This document shows, piece after piece, positions 10,009 to 19,462 of a DNA stretch of 64,000 nucleotides. Each line of letters begins with the position of its first letter. Within the stretch, counting starts at the first letter, position 1. A model generated the notes under the pieces. It did not search any database. It was not told the origin of the DNA and was given only the letters and a program-made list of their open reading frames with translations. The position numbers and the translations under genes are program-made. The DNA is from Pleurocapsa sp. PCC 7319 (GTDB taxonomy: Bacteria > Cyanobacteriota > Cyanobacteriia > Cyanobacteriales > Xenococcaceae). The stretch covers positions 273,038 to 337,037 of the forward strand of contig NZ_KB235919.1 of the NCBI RefSeq assembly GCF_000332195.1, in the 5' to 3' direction.

Positions 10009-10944
10009 ATGACACGCCATTCCTTTCAACATGGAGGGATTGAAATTTCTTATTTAGAATGGAACGATCCCATAGAAAGACTATCAGAGGAAAAAAGCTT
10101 TAATCAGAATGATTACACTCCCCCCTCAAGGACTAACTTCGCGTCGCCTACTGCTAGAGGCAATCGCCCAAAAAATCATCTCTTACTTTTACATGGTTTG
10201 GCTGATTCTGCTATGGTCTGGTCTAGCTTGGCAGAATTTTTAGCTAATGGTTATCACATTGTTGCTCCTGATTTACGGGGACACGGAGAAACTAGCAAAC
10301 CTGAACATGGCTATACTTCTACAGATATTATTGCCGATTTAGAAGCTTTGATGGCACATTTAGGCTGGACTCAGGCTCATATCGTAGGTCATTCTTGGGG
10401 AGGAAAACTGGCTACTATTTGGGCAACTCATAATCCACAGCTTTTTTCCAGTCTGATTTTAGTCGATCCTTTTTATGTCGATAAATTACCCAGTTGGTTC
10501 AAATACACCTTTCCTTTGCTATATCGAGTATTACCATTTCTGCAGGGTATGGGACCTTTTGCCAGTGAAGCAGCAGCCGAACAATTAGCTCAAAACCTCA
10601 AACAATATCGTCAATGGACTCCTCTCCAACAAAAAGCTTTTCGTGCCAGTATTGAACCCAAGAATGATGGGACTTGGGGAAGTAAGTTTACAGTAGCAGC
10701 TCGCAACGAAATTTTTGTCGATGTAATGCTGCAGTCTGGCTTGACTAAGCCTTTAGAGATTCCCAGTTTATTTATCCAACCCACTAAAGGTCTGAATCGC
10801 ACTCAATGGCAACTCAAAACTTATCACCGTTATTTATCTAATCTGGAGATTCAGCAAGTTTCAGGCAATCACTGGGTATTTTTAGTTAATCCTGATGAAT
10901 TTAATTTAGCAGTGGCTAATTTTCTAACTAAACACAATAGTTGA
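10009..10944 (+). CDS. Alpha/beta hydrolase fold protein
   Basis: About 311 residues. It shows the oxyanion-hole LLLHGLADS segment, DLRGHGETSKP, the nucleophile elbow GHSWGG, and the catalytic His in SGNHWVFL. ATG at 10009 is preferred over the TTG at 10003; no strong ribosome binding site precedes either. Residues about 30-55 (nt 10100-10180) form a low-complexity Ser/Thr/Arg/Pro stretch before the conserved fold, and the DNA there looks like an in-frame insertion of a small cyanobacterial repeat. The substrate is unknown; esterases, haloalkane dehalogenase-like enzymes and epoxide hydrolase-like enzymes share these motifs. Confidence 0.88.
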   Translation: MTRHSFQHGGIEISYLEWNDPIERLSEEKSFNQNDYTPPSRTNFASPTARGNRPKNHLLLLHGLADSAMVWSSLAEFLANGYHIVAPDLRGHGETSKPEHGYTSTDIIADLEALMAHLGWTQAHIVGHSWGGKLATIWATHNPQLFSSLILVDPFYVDKLPSWFKYTFPLLYRVLPFLQGMGPFASEAAAEQLAQNLKQYRQWTPLQQKAFRASIEPKNDGTWGSKFTVAARNEIFVDVMLQSGLTKPLEIPSLFIQPTKGLNRTQWQLKTYHRYLSNLEIQQVSGNHWVFLVNPDEFNLAVANFLTKHNS

Positions 10945-11004
10945 TTATTACAACCTTCTTCTCTAACTCCTAACTTCTAACTCCGAATTCCGAACTCATT
11001 TTAA

Positions 11005-11202
11005 CTAAGTTGCTAAATTGCATTTTTTTGGTTTAACTGGCGATCGCGCAATCTCCCCTTCACAGTAACCCAAGTCATACATACTTGCTGCCTGAGGATC
11101 GTGTTCAGGAGTTTGTTTGGATTTTCCCGACCAGGCATCGGCTTTGCCTTGGTTAATCCAGTCTTCGTCAGTCATAAAGGTAGTAGGGATCTCAGTCATC
11201 AT
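11005..11202 (-). CDS. Small conserved-looking hypothetical protein
   Basis: A 65-residue soluble protein beginning MMTEIPTTF. A purine-rich GAGAGG lies about 8 bases before the ATG at 11202. It has an A-x-x-G spacing (GKADAWSG) and a terminal YDLGYCEGEI block, the sort of pattern seen in small nucleic-acid-binding or ribosome-associated proteins, but I do not recognise a family with confidence. It stands alone between the hydrolase and CBS genes. The good ribosome binding site and compositional structure favour a real gene. Confidence 0.6.
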   Translation of the reverse strand: MMTEIPTTFMTDEDWINQGKADAWSGKSKQTPEHDPQAASMYDLGYCEGEIARSPVKPKKCNLAT

Positions 11203-11425
11203 TACTTACCTCTCATTTTTGGATGTCTTTATCCTTGTTGTATCAGCTTTTATCTTTAGTAAATACTAATTGCAACTATTTGATAACATTTAGCCTTTTG
11301 TTCTTCACAAGTTTCTCAAATTAGTAGTCTATAAGTTGAATTAGAGTCATTGGTTAGTACCAACTGATAAATCGATTATTTTGCTGGGAATTTGTTTGAG
11401 GTAATCAGCTGAACGAGGAAAGACC

Positions 11426-11944
11426 ATGAAAGCCGCCGACATCATGACTACAAAAGTATTCACAATTCATAGTTTAGCTACTGTAGCTGATGCGATCGCC
11501 AAGATACAAGATAAAAGAGTACATTCTCTGATCGTTGAACCTAGTAGTAGTGATGATGCTTACGGAATTATCACTGAAACCGACATTATTTACAAAGTGA
11601 TGGCACAGGACAGAGATCCTGAATCAGTAATGGTCTATCAAATTATGACTAAACCCTGCATTGTAGTCAATCCAGATCTTAAATTAGAAGATGTAGCCCG
11701 ATTGTTTGCTGCGACTGGAATTCAAAGAGCTCCGGTAATTCAAAACCAACTCTTAGGAATTATTTCTTTGACTGATTTGATAATGAAGTCAAAAGTATTG
11801 CCTCAATCTGCTTCAGACGAATTATCATCGAAAATTTATAAAACCATTCTGCACAACCCAGTAGCTTCTGACCTACAAACACAAATCGATCAAGATTGTG
11901 AAGTTGCCTGGGATGTAGTTGAAACATTAGAGATTGAACCTTAA
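11426..11944 (+). CDS. CBS-domain pair protein
   Basis: A 172-residue protein made of two CBS domains: MKAADIMTTKVFTIHSLATVADA at the start, then MVYQIMTKPCIVVNPDLKLEDVARLF and GIQRAPVIQNQLLGIISLTDLI. Such stand-alone pairs bind adenosine nucleotides and act as energy sensors or regulators of partner proteins. GAGGA lies 8 bases before the ATG and decides the start. The C-terminal 40 residues are acidic and outside the fold. The partner is not evident from its neighbours. Confidence 0.9.
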   Translation: MKAADIMTTKVFTIHSLATVADAIAKIQDKRVHSLIVEPSSSDDAYGIITETDIIYKVMAQDRDPESVMVYQIMTKPCIVVNPDLKLEDVARLFAATGIQRAPVIQNQLLGIISLTDLIMKSKVLPQSASDELSSKIYKTILHNPVASDLQTQIDQDCEVAWDVVETLEIEP

Positions 11945-12454
11945 TCTTCTATGTCTTGCTATCCCAAGCATGATTGAAAAAATCTGGGAATATGGAGATA
12001 GGAGTTTTTTAGCTTAAATTAGAGTCGAGATTAAACATTTAAATTATGGTTCATCAAATCTTTACATAGCATAGGTTTTAGCTATTATATAATCATCTGG
12101 CGCGAGACAACAAAAGTAATATCTCCGCTTAAATTAAGCTAATTAGAGTGTTTACCTGATGGCTTTGCTTTATAGTCAACTGGTAACTAGAAGCTCTATA
12201 TTAGTCTTAATCGATTAGTTACTGGCATGATGCTGAATTCTAGATTCAGTATTGAAACAAAAAAGTATAGATTTCTGGCTAGAAACAACAAATTTCAGCG
12301 GTGCAAAAAACTTGTGTCGTCAGATTCGGCTGGAAAACTTCTATCTCAATTAAGGTTTTGGATTTAGTATGGAGCGGTTTGTCGTGCGGAGTGTTGGAAA
12401 TCAACTGCTCATCATAGCGATCGCCAAGTAACTAATGGTAATTAATTAATTTTT
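11945..12454. other. Intergenic region with a short palindrome
   Basis: No credible gene. A perfect 17-base inverted repeat (CTGAAT-TCTAG-ATTCAG) lies at 12233-12249. A HIP1 core occurs near 12420. The last 100 bases should hold the promoter of the SGNH/RTX gene; no convincing ribosome binding site precedes its ATG. Confidence 0.6.
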
Positions 12455-14038
12455 ATGTTTAATTTAGATGATATAACTCAGATTGTCGGCTTCGGAGATA
12501 GTCTATCTGATTCTGGTAATTCTTTTGCCCTCACTATGGGAGCAATTCCTCCTCCTCCATATTTTTTCGGTAGGTTTTCTAATGGTCCAGTAGCCATTGA
12601 ATACTTAGCTGATGATCTAGAACTTACTTTAGATCCTTACTATGATGACCTGACAGGCAATAACTTTGCCGTAGGTGGAGCAGGAACTGGAAGTACTAAT
12701 TCTAATAATGATGATATTGCTCCCTTTTTACCTGGTGTAACTTTGCCAGGATTAGCAAACCAAATTGATGTTTTTATCAGCAGTCTTGATGGTGACAATG
12801 CAGATTCCGATGCTCTTTATTTAGTCTGGGCAGGACCCAACGATTTTCTCGATTATCTTGGCGGTAGTATCCCGGCAGATCCCGCAGCATTAATCGAACA
12901 GGGATTTAACAACATTGTCGATGGTGTTACTCGTCTGGCAGATTTAGGGGCGAAAAATTTTGTTGTGCCCAATATGCCATCTTTAGGTCGCTTACCTTTT
13001 AGTCAAGCTTTTCGGGATGAAGCCACTGCAATTAGTATTGCTTTAAATGGCGGTTTATCGCTTGCATTAGATAATCTGGAATTTTCTTCTAATGCTCCTG
13101 AAATTGTAGAAGTCGATTTATTTTCTGCCAATGAGAACATAGCAGCTAACCCAGAGCAATTTGGCTTTAGTAATGTAACCGACCCTTTGTTATTTTCGGG
13201 ATTGCCATTGCCGACAGATCCAACTGTAGCAACAGGATTTTTCTTCTGGGATCTCTTTCATCCAACCACAGAAGCACATGCTTTATTAGCAGAGACTATT
13301 TCGCAAACTGCTACTGGAGCAATACCCCAACCCAATTTTAATGAAATTGTTGGTACGGCACGAAGAGATTTACTGGTGGGCACTTCAGCAGCAGATAATG
13401 TTAGAGGCTTGGCTGGTAATGATTTTATTTTGGGCTGGAATGGAAACGATCGCATTCAAGGTGGTACAGGTCATGATCTGCTCGGAGGACATCAAGGTAA
13501 TGATACTCTCGATGGTGGAAGTGGTCGAGATTTCATTCGAGGTGGTTCTGGAGACGATTTAATATTTGGTGGCAATGACAATGACCGACTGTTAGGAAAT
13601 GCAGGTCAGGATATCGTTATTGGAGGTAGCGGTCGAGATTTCATTCGAGGTGGTTTGCAAGATGATTATCTCTTAGGTGGAGATGATGATGACTTTCTAC
13701 GGGGTGATCGAGGAGATGATACTCTTAATGGCGGTGATGGTAATGATACTGTCCAAGGTAATCAGGGAGAAGATTTAATTGACGGTGGAGCAGGAAATGA
13801 CATCCTAATTGGTGGTCTTGGGGCAGATATATTTGAGTTAACTTCAGATTTTGGCACAGATAAAATCATCGACTTTCAAGTTGGTAGCGATCGCCTTATG
13901 CTCTCTGGTGGTCTAACCTTTGGTGATTTGTCTTTTGTGGACCAACAGATTTCTGTCACTACTACTGGTGAAACTTTAGCAATTTTACCGAGGGTCGATA
14001 CTACTGCTCTAAGCGAAAGAGATTTTGTGGCGACTTAG
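12455..14038 (+). CDS. SGNH/GDSL-type hydrolase with C-terminal RTX calcium-binding repeats
   Basis: A 527-residue protein. Residues 1-290 are an SGNH/GDSL esterase-lipase: block I FGDSLSDSGN near residue 13, block III GPND (WAGPNDFLDYL), and block V DLFHPTTEAH with the catalytic Asp and His. Residues about 300-480 hold around nine glycine/aspartate nonapeptides of the RTX type (GGxGxDxLxGG: GLAGNDFILG, GGSGDDLIFGG, GGDGNDTVQGN). There is no N-terminal signal peptide, which with RTX repeats and the terminal hydrophobic FATS-like tail points to type I secretion and calcium-dependent folding outside the cell. The secretion partner is not adjacent; a TolC gene lies about 21 kb downstream. Confidence 0.93.
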   Translation: MFNLDDITQIVGFGDSLSDSGNSFALTMGAIPPPPYFFGRFSNGPVAIEYLADDLELTLDPYYDDLTGNNFAVGGAGTGSTNSNNDDIAPFLPGVTLPGLANQIDVFISSLDGDNADSDALYLVWAGPNDFLDYLGGSIPADPAALIEQGFNNIVDGVTRLADLGAKNFVVPNMPSLGRLPFSQAFRDEATAISIALNGGLSLALDNLEFSSNAPEIVEVDLFSANENIAANPEQFGFSNVTDPLLFSGLPLPTDPTVATGFFFWDLFHPTTEAHALLAETISQTATGAIPQPNFNEIVGTARRDLLVGTSAADNVRGLAGNDFILGWNGNDRIQGGTGHDLLGGHQGNDTLDGGSGRDFIRGGSGDDLIFGGNDNDRLLGNAGQDIVIGGSGRDFIRGGLQDDYLLGGDDDDFLRGDRGDDTLNGGDGNDTVQGNQGEDLIDGGAGNDILIGGLGADIFELTSDFGTDKIIDFQVGSDRLMLSGGLTFGDLSFVDQQISVTTTGETLAILPRVDTTALSERDFVAT

Positions 14039-14221
14039 GTGGTTAACCTGACGTGAGTTAAATACTGCTTTCTTTTCCCTATGATGCTCTAAATTAAGAA
14101 CTTTATTTATGGAAAATTTACATGAAAAGCTAAGTTTTTCATCATAAATTTACCAGTTTAATTAATAACTGGGTAATTATGGAGTTGGCAAATTAAAAAA
14201 ATAAATAAATCAACTACTTTT

Positions 14222-14971
14222 ATGCGTATATTTAATGTTTATACAGCCCTAGTAACTACTGTGTTAATGACAGCTGGTTCGGCTCAAGCTTTTGAATTAC
14301 TAACAGCAGAAGATCTTAATTACAACGGTTTAAATACTCGTGCTGCACTAAATCTTACTCAACAAAAAGAACAGCAGTTTTTAAGTAATTTTGACAGTAG
14401 TATTGGTACGGAAGAATTTGAAAGTTTTAGTGATTTAACTTCCGCCAACATGGATTTAAGTTTCCCAGGAGCTGGAACTGCCACCTTTAGTGGAAATGGA
14501 GTAATTCATAATATCACTAATACTGCTAATCCCGATATTGCTTACGATCTTGAACAGGGTCTTTATCCAGCATCAGGAAATCAATATTTATACACGGAAG
14601 CTACCCCCAATGCTGATGGAACTTTTACTATTAACTTTAGTGAAGAGATTGCTGGTTTTGGATTTTATGCCTATGATTTAGGTGATTGGGGAGCAGAACT
14701 TTCTCTGAAACTATATCATGACGAGCAATTAGTAGATACAGTTAGTAATTTACACACAACACAACTTGATGGCAGTACAACAGGTTCAGTAATTTATGTT
14801 GGGATTTTAGGCGAACTTCAACCAGATGATACCCGCCAAGTATTTAATCGAGTAGAATTCACTACAGCAGGAAACAATATAGTTAATACTAATCACGATA
14901 TTTTTGCTTTCGATAATATGACGATAGCTACTGCTAATCAGATTATTACTAGTAATATTTTTGCTGATTAG
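14222..14971 (+). CDS. Exported protein of unknown function
   Basis: A 249-residue protein with an N-terminal signal peptide (hydrophobic TALVTTVLMTAGSAQAF, cleavage likely after AQA). The mature part is rich in beta-forming and Asn/Thr residues, with a conserved-looking core (GFGFYAYDLGDWGAELSLKL, then FAFDNMTIA) like that of many PEP-CTERM-class extracellular cyanobacterial proteins. It has no C-terminal PEP motif, membrane helix or basic tail, so it would be released rather than sorted by exosortase. It lies 183 bp downstream of the SGNH/RTX gene on the same strand. No enzymatic motif is visible. Confidence 0.8.
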   Translation: MRIFNVYTALVTTVLMTAGSAQAFELLTAEDLNYNGLNTRAALNLTQQKEQQFLSNFDSSIGTEEFESFSDLTSANMDLSFPGAGTATFSGNGVIHNITNTANPDIAYDLEQGLYPASGNQYLYTEATPNADGTFTINFSEEIAGFGFYAYDLGDWGAELSLKLYHDEQLVDTVSNLHTTQLDGSTTGSVIYVGILGELQPDDTRQVFNRVEFTTAGNNIVNTNHDIFAFDNMTIATANQIITSNIFAD

Positions 14972-15047
14972 TATCGATCTTTAAGAACTTACTAAGATAA
15001 TCCTGAGTAGCTATCGGCTATTTCACATCAAGTGTCTAGCACGCAAA

Positions 15048-15070
15048 AGCTGATAGCTGATAGCTGATAG
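15048..15070. repeat. Short tandem repeat, 8-base unit
   Basis: Nearly three copies of AGCTGATA in the intergenic region after the exported-protein gene. The following 80 bases are also low-complexity (GGGGTTAG-like words). Confidence 0.8.
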
Positions 15071-15245
15071 GTAGATCCACTTTATTAAACATGGAATGGT
15101 TAAGATCGGGGTTAGATGATAGGGGTTAGGGACTAGGGAGAATCATCTTCAATTTTTTTACTGTTCTATTAGACGTTTTATTAGGTGGAGCTACTTAGCT
15201 AATCCAATAAAATTACCTTAACTCAAAGCAAAGTTAGTTAAATTG

Positions 15246-16232
15246 TTAACCTACAACCAATACCGCAGCACCATTAATCTTACCATTGCGCAAAGCCTCT
15301 AAAGCCTCATTGGCTTTGGATAGAGGAAAAGCAGTAACTTCGGTGTGAATGGGAATCTGTGGGGCTAAAGCCAAAAACTCTTCCCCGTCTCGGCGAGTAA
15401 GATTAGCAACAGAACGTAAGACTCGTTCTGACCACAAAATTTGGTAAGAAAAGCTAGGAATATCACTCATATGGATTCCAGCACATACTACTATGCCACC
15501 TTTAACCGTAGCTTTTAAAGCTGCGGGGACTAATTTACCAACTGGGGCAAAGATAATTGCAGCATCTAACTCTTCTGGGGGTAACTCTTCTGACCCCCCA
15601 GCCCAGACTGCACCAAGGTTACGAGCAAACTGTTGTCCTTGAGTATCCCCTGAACGAGTAAAAGCATATACCTGCTTGCCTTGATGATTCGCTACTTGAA
15701 TTAAAATATGTGCTGCCGCACCAAAGCCATAAAAGCCAATTTTCTTTGCATCTTCTGTCATTCGATAGGAACGATAACCAATCAATCCAGCACATAGTAG
15801 GGGAGCTGCCTGTAAGTCGGGAAAGCCTTCGGGAATAGGAAAGCAAAAACTTTCATCAGCAACTGTATATTCAGCATAACCTCCAGGGCGATCATATCCT
15901 GTAAACAAAGCGCGATCGCAAAGGTTTTCTTTACCAGCTAAACAAAAACGGCAAAATTTGCAAGTATGACCCAGCCACGGTATACCTACACGTGTACCTA
16001 GGGGATATTTAGTAGCCTTATTTCCAGCTCCGACCACTGTACCGACAATTTGATGACCTAATACCAAAGGAAGTTTTGGTTTGGCTAGTTCGCCATCAAC
16101 TATGTGTAAATCGGTACGGCATACTCCGCAGACGTGAACCTTGAGTAATACTTGTTCGGGTTTTGGTTCAGGCAGAGGTAGTTCTCCCTTACGCAAAGCT
16201 TGTCCTGCCCGATCTAAAATCATGGCACGCAT
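15246..16232 (-). CDS. Zinc-dependent alcohol dehydrogenase, medium-chain family
   Basis: A 328-residue MDR-family protein. The catalytic zinc site is in GVCRTDLH and LGHQIVGTVVGAG; the structural zinc site CKFCRFCLAGKENLC is intact; the Rossmann loop YGFGAAAH is near residue 170. This is the AdhP/AdhA-like class that reduces aldehydes or oxidises primary alcohols with NAD(P)H. The C-terminal half ends KINGAAVLVVG, typical for the family. It is divergent from the phosphoribosyltransferase gene across a 200-bp gap. Cofactor preference cannot be read safely because the loop lacks a canonical GxGxxG. Confidence 0.92.
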   Translation of the reverse strand: MRAMILDRAGQALRKGELPLPEPKPEQVLLKVHVCGVCRTDLHIVDGELAKPKLPLVLGHQIVGTVVGAGNKATKYPLGTRVGIPWLGHTCKFCRFCLAGKENLCDRALFTGYDRPGGYAEYTVADESFCFPIPEGFPDLQAAPLLCAGLIGYRSYRMTEDAKKIGFYGFGAAAHILIQVANHQGKQVYAFTRSGDTQGQQFARNLGAVWAGGSEELPPEELDAAIIFAPVGKLVPAALKATVKGGIVVCAGIHMSDIPSFSYQILWSERVLRSVANLTRRDGEEFLALAPQIPIHTEVTAFPLSKANEALEALRNGKINGAAVLVVG

Positions 16233-16303
16233 ATCAGTTAACCAAGATGAATTGATAATTTAACCATAGCGAAATACTAATCAACAATGAAGCCATCATC
16301 AAC

Positions 16304-16358
16304 TATAGCCGTACAAAGTTACGTTAGGACAAGTTTATTTGATTGCTCGTAAGTAATG
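16304..16358. repeat. 55-bp dispersed repeat, copy 1
   Basis: This segment is identical over 55 bases to 51013-51067, in the same orientation. It lies between divergent genes, about 75 bases upstream of the phosphoribosyltransferase ATG. It has no terminal inverted repeat or coding potential that I can see. Confidence 0.9.
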
Positions 16359-16431
16359 TTTCTACAATTCTCACAACTTCCTCAAACTTAAGATTTATCT
16401 TAATAATTAGAGTTTAAGGCAAGTAAATATA

Positions 16432-17121
16432 ATGAACGCAGTTTTTCCTAACCGGCGAGAAGCAGGAAAAAAATTAGCCAAAAACCTAACCGTTTATGCC
16501 AATCATCCTCAGGCAACGGTTTTAGGATTACCTCGTGGTGGTGTACCAGTGGCTTATGAAATTGCCAAAAATCTGAATCTTCCTTTTGATGTTTGTTTAG
16601 TTAAAAAACTAGGTCTTCCCGATCATTCGGAAACAGCAATGGGAGCGATCGCCGAAGATGCTTTATTTCATGATTACAGTGGCAACATAACTATCATTGA
16701 CGAAGATACAACTCAATATTTCGGTGTTGACGAAGAACAAATCAAAGCGATCGCAGCTAGGGTAAAAGCAGAATTAAGATGGCTTGCTTGTTGCTATCGA
16801 CACTTTCGTCCTATGCACAAAATTCGTAATCAGATCGTGATTGTTGCTGATGATGGTATTGCCACTAGTTTAACTATGCACGCTGCGGTGAATGTTTTAC
16901 GTCAACATCAGCCCCAGAAAATTATTATTGCTACACCAGTCGCATCTCTAAAAGCAATTCAACAACTGAAAGCTATGGCTGATGAGATCACTTGCTTGAA
17001 TACTCCCAGGTCTTTGAGTGCTGTGGGTTTCTGGTATGAAGATTTTAGTCAGATAACCGATCAAGAAGTTTGCGAATTGCTTGCTCAAGAGACTCATCAA
17101 ACTCTAGCAGAGTCTTGTTAA
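16432..17121 (+). CDS. Phosphoribosyltransferase-family protein
   Basis: A 229-residue type I PRTase fold protein. It starts FPNRREAGKKLAKNL, has the family LGLPRGGVPVAYEIA segment, and carries the PRPP loop VIVADDGIATSLTMHAA near residue 140. This subfamily is a stand-alone PRTase-like protein in many bacteria and is often found beside stress or dienelactone hydrolase-type genes; no substrate is established. It ends 32 bp before ftsH on the same strand, so co-transcription is likely. Confidence 0.88.
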   Translation: MNAVFPNRREAGKKLAKNLTVYANHPQATVLGLPRGGVPVAYEIAKNLNLPFDVCLVKKLGLPDHSETAMGAIAEDALFHDYSGNITIIDEDTTQYFGVDEEQIKAIAARVKAELRWLACCYRHFRPMHKIRNQIVIVADDGIATSLTMHAAVNVLRQHQPQKIIIATPVASLKAIQQLKAMADEITCLNTPRSLSAVGFWYEDFSQITDQEVCELLAQETHQTLAESC

Positions 17122-17152
17122 CGGAAAAGCCGCATTAAAGGGAGAAATATTG

Positions 17153-19105
17153 ATGCCCAAACGCCAAAACCCTACTAAGACACCACAATCGAATCCCATG
17201 GGATGGAGCTTGATTGTAACTGCAATCTGTCTAATTTTATTTAGCCTATTTTTACCTGTAAACTCTCCCCATAAATCTCAACCCTATAGTCAGTTTATTG
17301 ATTTAGTAGAGAGCGATCGGGTAGAGAGTGTGACTATCGGCTCTAGTCATATTGAATATATTCTTAAATCTGAATCAGTTGGTAATGAATCAAAGCAGGT
17401 ATTTACTACAGTTGCAGTAACTCAAGATACAGAGTTGCCACAATTACTTCGTCAACATCAGGTAGAGTTTTCGGCAATTCCTGCCACTAGCAGTGATGGG
17501 TTTTGGGGTTTTATCAAATTCTTATTTTTCTTCTTTTTAATTATTAATCTCAGCGCCCTATTATTCAATCGTAGTCAAGAAGGAGGAAAAAGTCCTTTTG
17601 CCATTGGTCGTAGTAATGCCCGGATCTACTCCGAAGGGACAATGGACATAACTTTTGATGATGTTGCCGGGGTAGACGAGGCCAAAGCAGAACTATATGA
17701 AATTGTTGATTTTCTACAACATGGGGCTAAATATATTCTTTTAGGGGCAAAAATCCCCAAAGGAGTTTTGTTGGTTGGTCCTCCTGGTACCGGTAAGACT
17801 TTATTGGCTAAAGCGATCGCTGGTGAAGCAAAAGTTCCTTTTTTTAGTATTTCTGGTTCCGAATTTATTGAAATGTTTGTTGGGGTAGGTGCGTCCCGAG
17901 TACGAGATTTATTTGAACGTGCCAAAAAACAAGCTCCTGCCATTGTCTTTATCGATGAATTAGATGCCCTAGGTAAGTCTCGTGCTGCATCGGGAACTTT
18001 GATGGGTGGTAATGATGAACGGGAACAAACTCTCAATCAGTTATTGGCGGAAATGGATGGGTTTGAACCCAATGCAGGAGTAATTCTGCTGGCAGCTACT
18101 AATCGTCCCGAAGTCCTCGATCCTGCCTTATTGCGTCCTGGTCGTTTTGATCGTCGTATTGTAGTAGATCGCCCTGATAAGTTGGGAAGACTGGCAATTT
18201 TAGAAGTCCATGCCAGAAATGTCAGATTAGATAACAATGTTGATTTAAACAAACTAGCAGCCAGAACTCCGGGCTTTGCTGGTGCAGATTTAGCTAACCT
18301 AATTAATGAAGCCGCGTTGCTTGCTGCCCGTCAAAATAATACTGCTGTAACTATGGAGGATTTTAATGAAGCGACAGAAAGAATCCTCACGGGATTAGAG
18401 AAGAAATCACGGGTACTTAACGAGACTGAAAAGAAAACCGTAGCGTATCACGAAGTTGGTCATGCCATTGTTGGCTCTCTAATGCCTGGAACGGATAAGG
18501 TAGAGAAGATTTCTATTGTCCCTCGTGGTATTGGAGCATTAGGCTATACATTGCAACTACCAGAAGAAGATCGTTTTTTAATGATTGAAGACGAAATTCG
18601 TGGTCGTATTGCCACTTTATTGGGAGGACGAGCTGCTGAAGAATTGATATTTGGTAAGGTATCTACAGGTGCCAGTGATGATATCCAAAAAGCTACCGAT
18701 CTGGCTGAAAGATATGTCACTCTTTATGGCATGAGCGATCGCCTAGGACCAATTGCCTATGAAAAGATCCAGCAGCAGTTTTTAGAAGGGATTACCAATC
18801 CTCGTCGTCAAGTAAGTCCTCACCTCGCGGCAGAAATTGATCGTGAAGTGAAAGCGGTAATCGAAAATGCTCACCACATTGCCCAAGAAATTCTCCAAGA
18901 AAATCAACAACTATTAGTAACATTGGCTCAAATTCTCTTAGAACAAGAAATCTTAGAAGGAGAACAACTGCGATCGCATCTCGCTCAAGCTCAGAAAACA
19001 GTCGCCATTGAAAAATGGTTGCAAACGGGAAAGCCAACACGAAATAATTTGCTTGCTCCTCAACTTACTCACAATGGCAAACCAGCAAAATTATCTAAGC
19101 TTTGA
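17153..19105 (+). CDS. ftsH: ATP-dependent zinc metalloprotease FtsH
   Basis: About 650 residues, full length. Two membrane segments (about residues 18-37 and 120-140) flank a periplasmic or lumenal domain. Walker A GPPGTGKT near residue 208, Walker [11 protein letters not shown], the second region of homology ([11 protein letters not shown]), and the protease zinc site HEVGH near residue 434 are all intact. Walker B reads DELD where most FtsH have DEID. It degrades membrane proteins such as damaged photosystem II subunits. ATG 17153 is chosen over TTG 17150 because GGGAG sits 8 bases upstream. The C-terminal tail ([12 protein letters not shown]) is longer than the minimal family form. Confidence 0.96.
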   Translation: MPKRQNPTKTPQSNPMGWSLIVTAICLILFSLFLPVNSPHKSQPYSQFIDLVESDRVESVTIGSSHIEYILKSESVGNESKQVFTTVAVTQDTELPQLLRQHQVEFSAIPATSSDGFWGFIKFLFFFFLIINLSALLFNRSQEGGKSPFAIGRSNARIYSEGTMDITFDDVAGVDEAKAELYEIVDFLQHGAKYILLGAKIPKGVLLVGPPGTGKTLLAKAIAGEAKVPFFSISGSEFIEMFVGVGASRVRDLFERAKKQAPAIVFIDELDALGKSRAASGTLMGGNDEREQTLNQLLAEMDGFEPNAGVILLAATNRPEVLDPALLRPGRFDRRIVVDRPDKLGRLAILEVHARNVRLDNNVDLNKLAARTPGFAGADLANLINEAALLAARQNNTAVTMEDFNEATERILTGLEKKSRVLNETEKKTVAYHEVGHAIVGSLMPGTDKVEKISIVPRGIGALGYTLQLPEEDRFLMIEDEIRGRIATLLGGRAAEELIFGKVSTGASDDIQKATDLAERYVTLYGMSDRLGPIAYEKIQQQFLEGITNPRRQVSPHLAAEIDREVKAVIENAHHIAQEILQENQQLLVTLAQILLEQEILEGEQLRSHLAQAQKTVAIEKWLQTGKPTRNNLLAPQLTHNGKPAKLSKL

Positions 19106-19192
19106 CGCATTCAAACTGCATCCCCAGATTTTGCGAAAGGCAATAGGCATTGGTGACAAGTTAAGGGTGTGTGTTGTTTGTCAACTAGTTTT

Positions 19193-19223
19193 GAGTAACG
19201 AGTAACGAGTAACGAGTAACGAG
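19193..19223. repeat. Heptamer tandem repeat (GAGTAAC)
   Basis: Four and a half copies of a 7-base unit, of the short tandemly repeated repetitive kind common in cyanobacteria. The same heptamer follows the 55-bp repeat near 51065. Confidence 0.85.
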
Positions 19224-19405
19224 TTTTGTCACTAAAATAGTCTTTTTGTACTATGAATTATTCTCTAACCTTGAATCTACATATAGTTCTAAAAAATAAA
19301 TAAGACACTATATATAGTAGTTGACTTAATGCAAATTAGCTTAACTTGTCACGGTTGGGCAATAGGCAATAGGCAACCTAGGTGAATCTAAGCTTCAACT
19401 TCAGG

Positions 19406-19440
19406 AGTAATCAGTAATCAGTAATCAGTAATCAGTAATC
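19406..19440. repeat. Heptamer tandem repeat (AGTAATC)
   Basis: Five copies of a second 7-base unit, 180 bp from the GAGTAAC array and just before the stop codon of the DUF3102 gene. A further partial AATCAGTAAC copy follows. Confidence 0.85.
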
Positions 19441-19462
19441 AATCAGTAACTTCAGCTCTAGA

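Noticed and set aside
13341-13562. ORF in another frame inside the RTX repeats
   Set aside because: Shadow of the glycine/aspartate repeats of the SGNH-RTX gene; highly repetitive Met/Val/Ile product.
13380-13820. Regular repeats that could suggest a CRISPR array
   Set aside because: They are in-frame RTX nonapeptide codons, differ in sequence and have no spacer structure.
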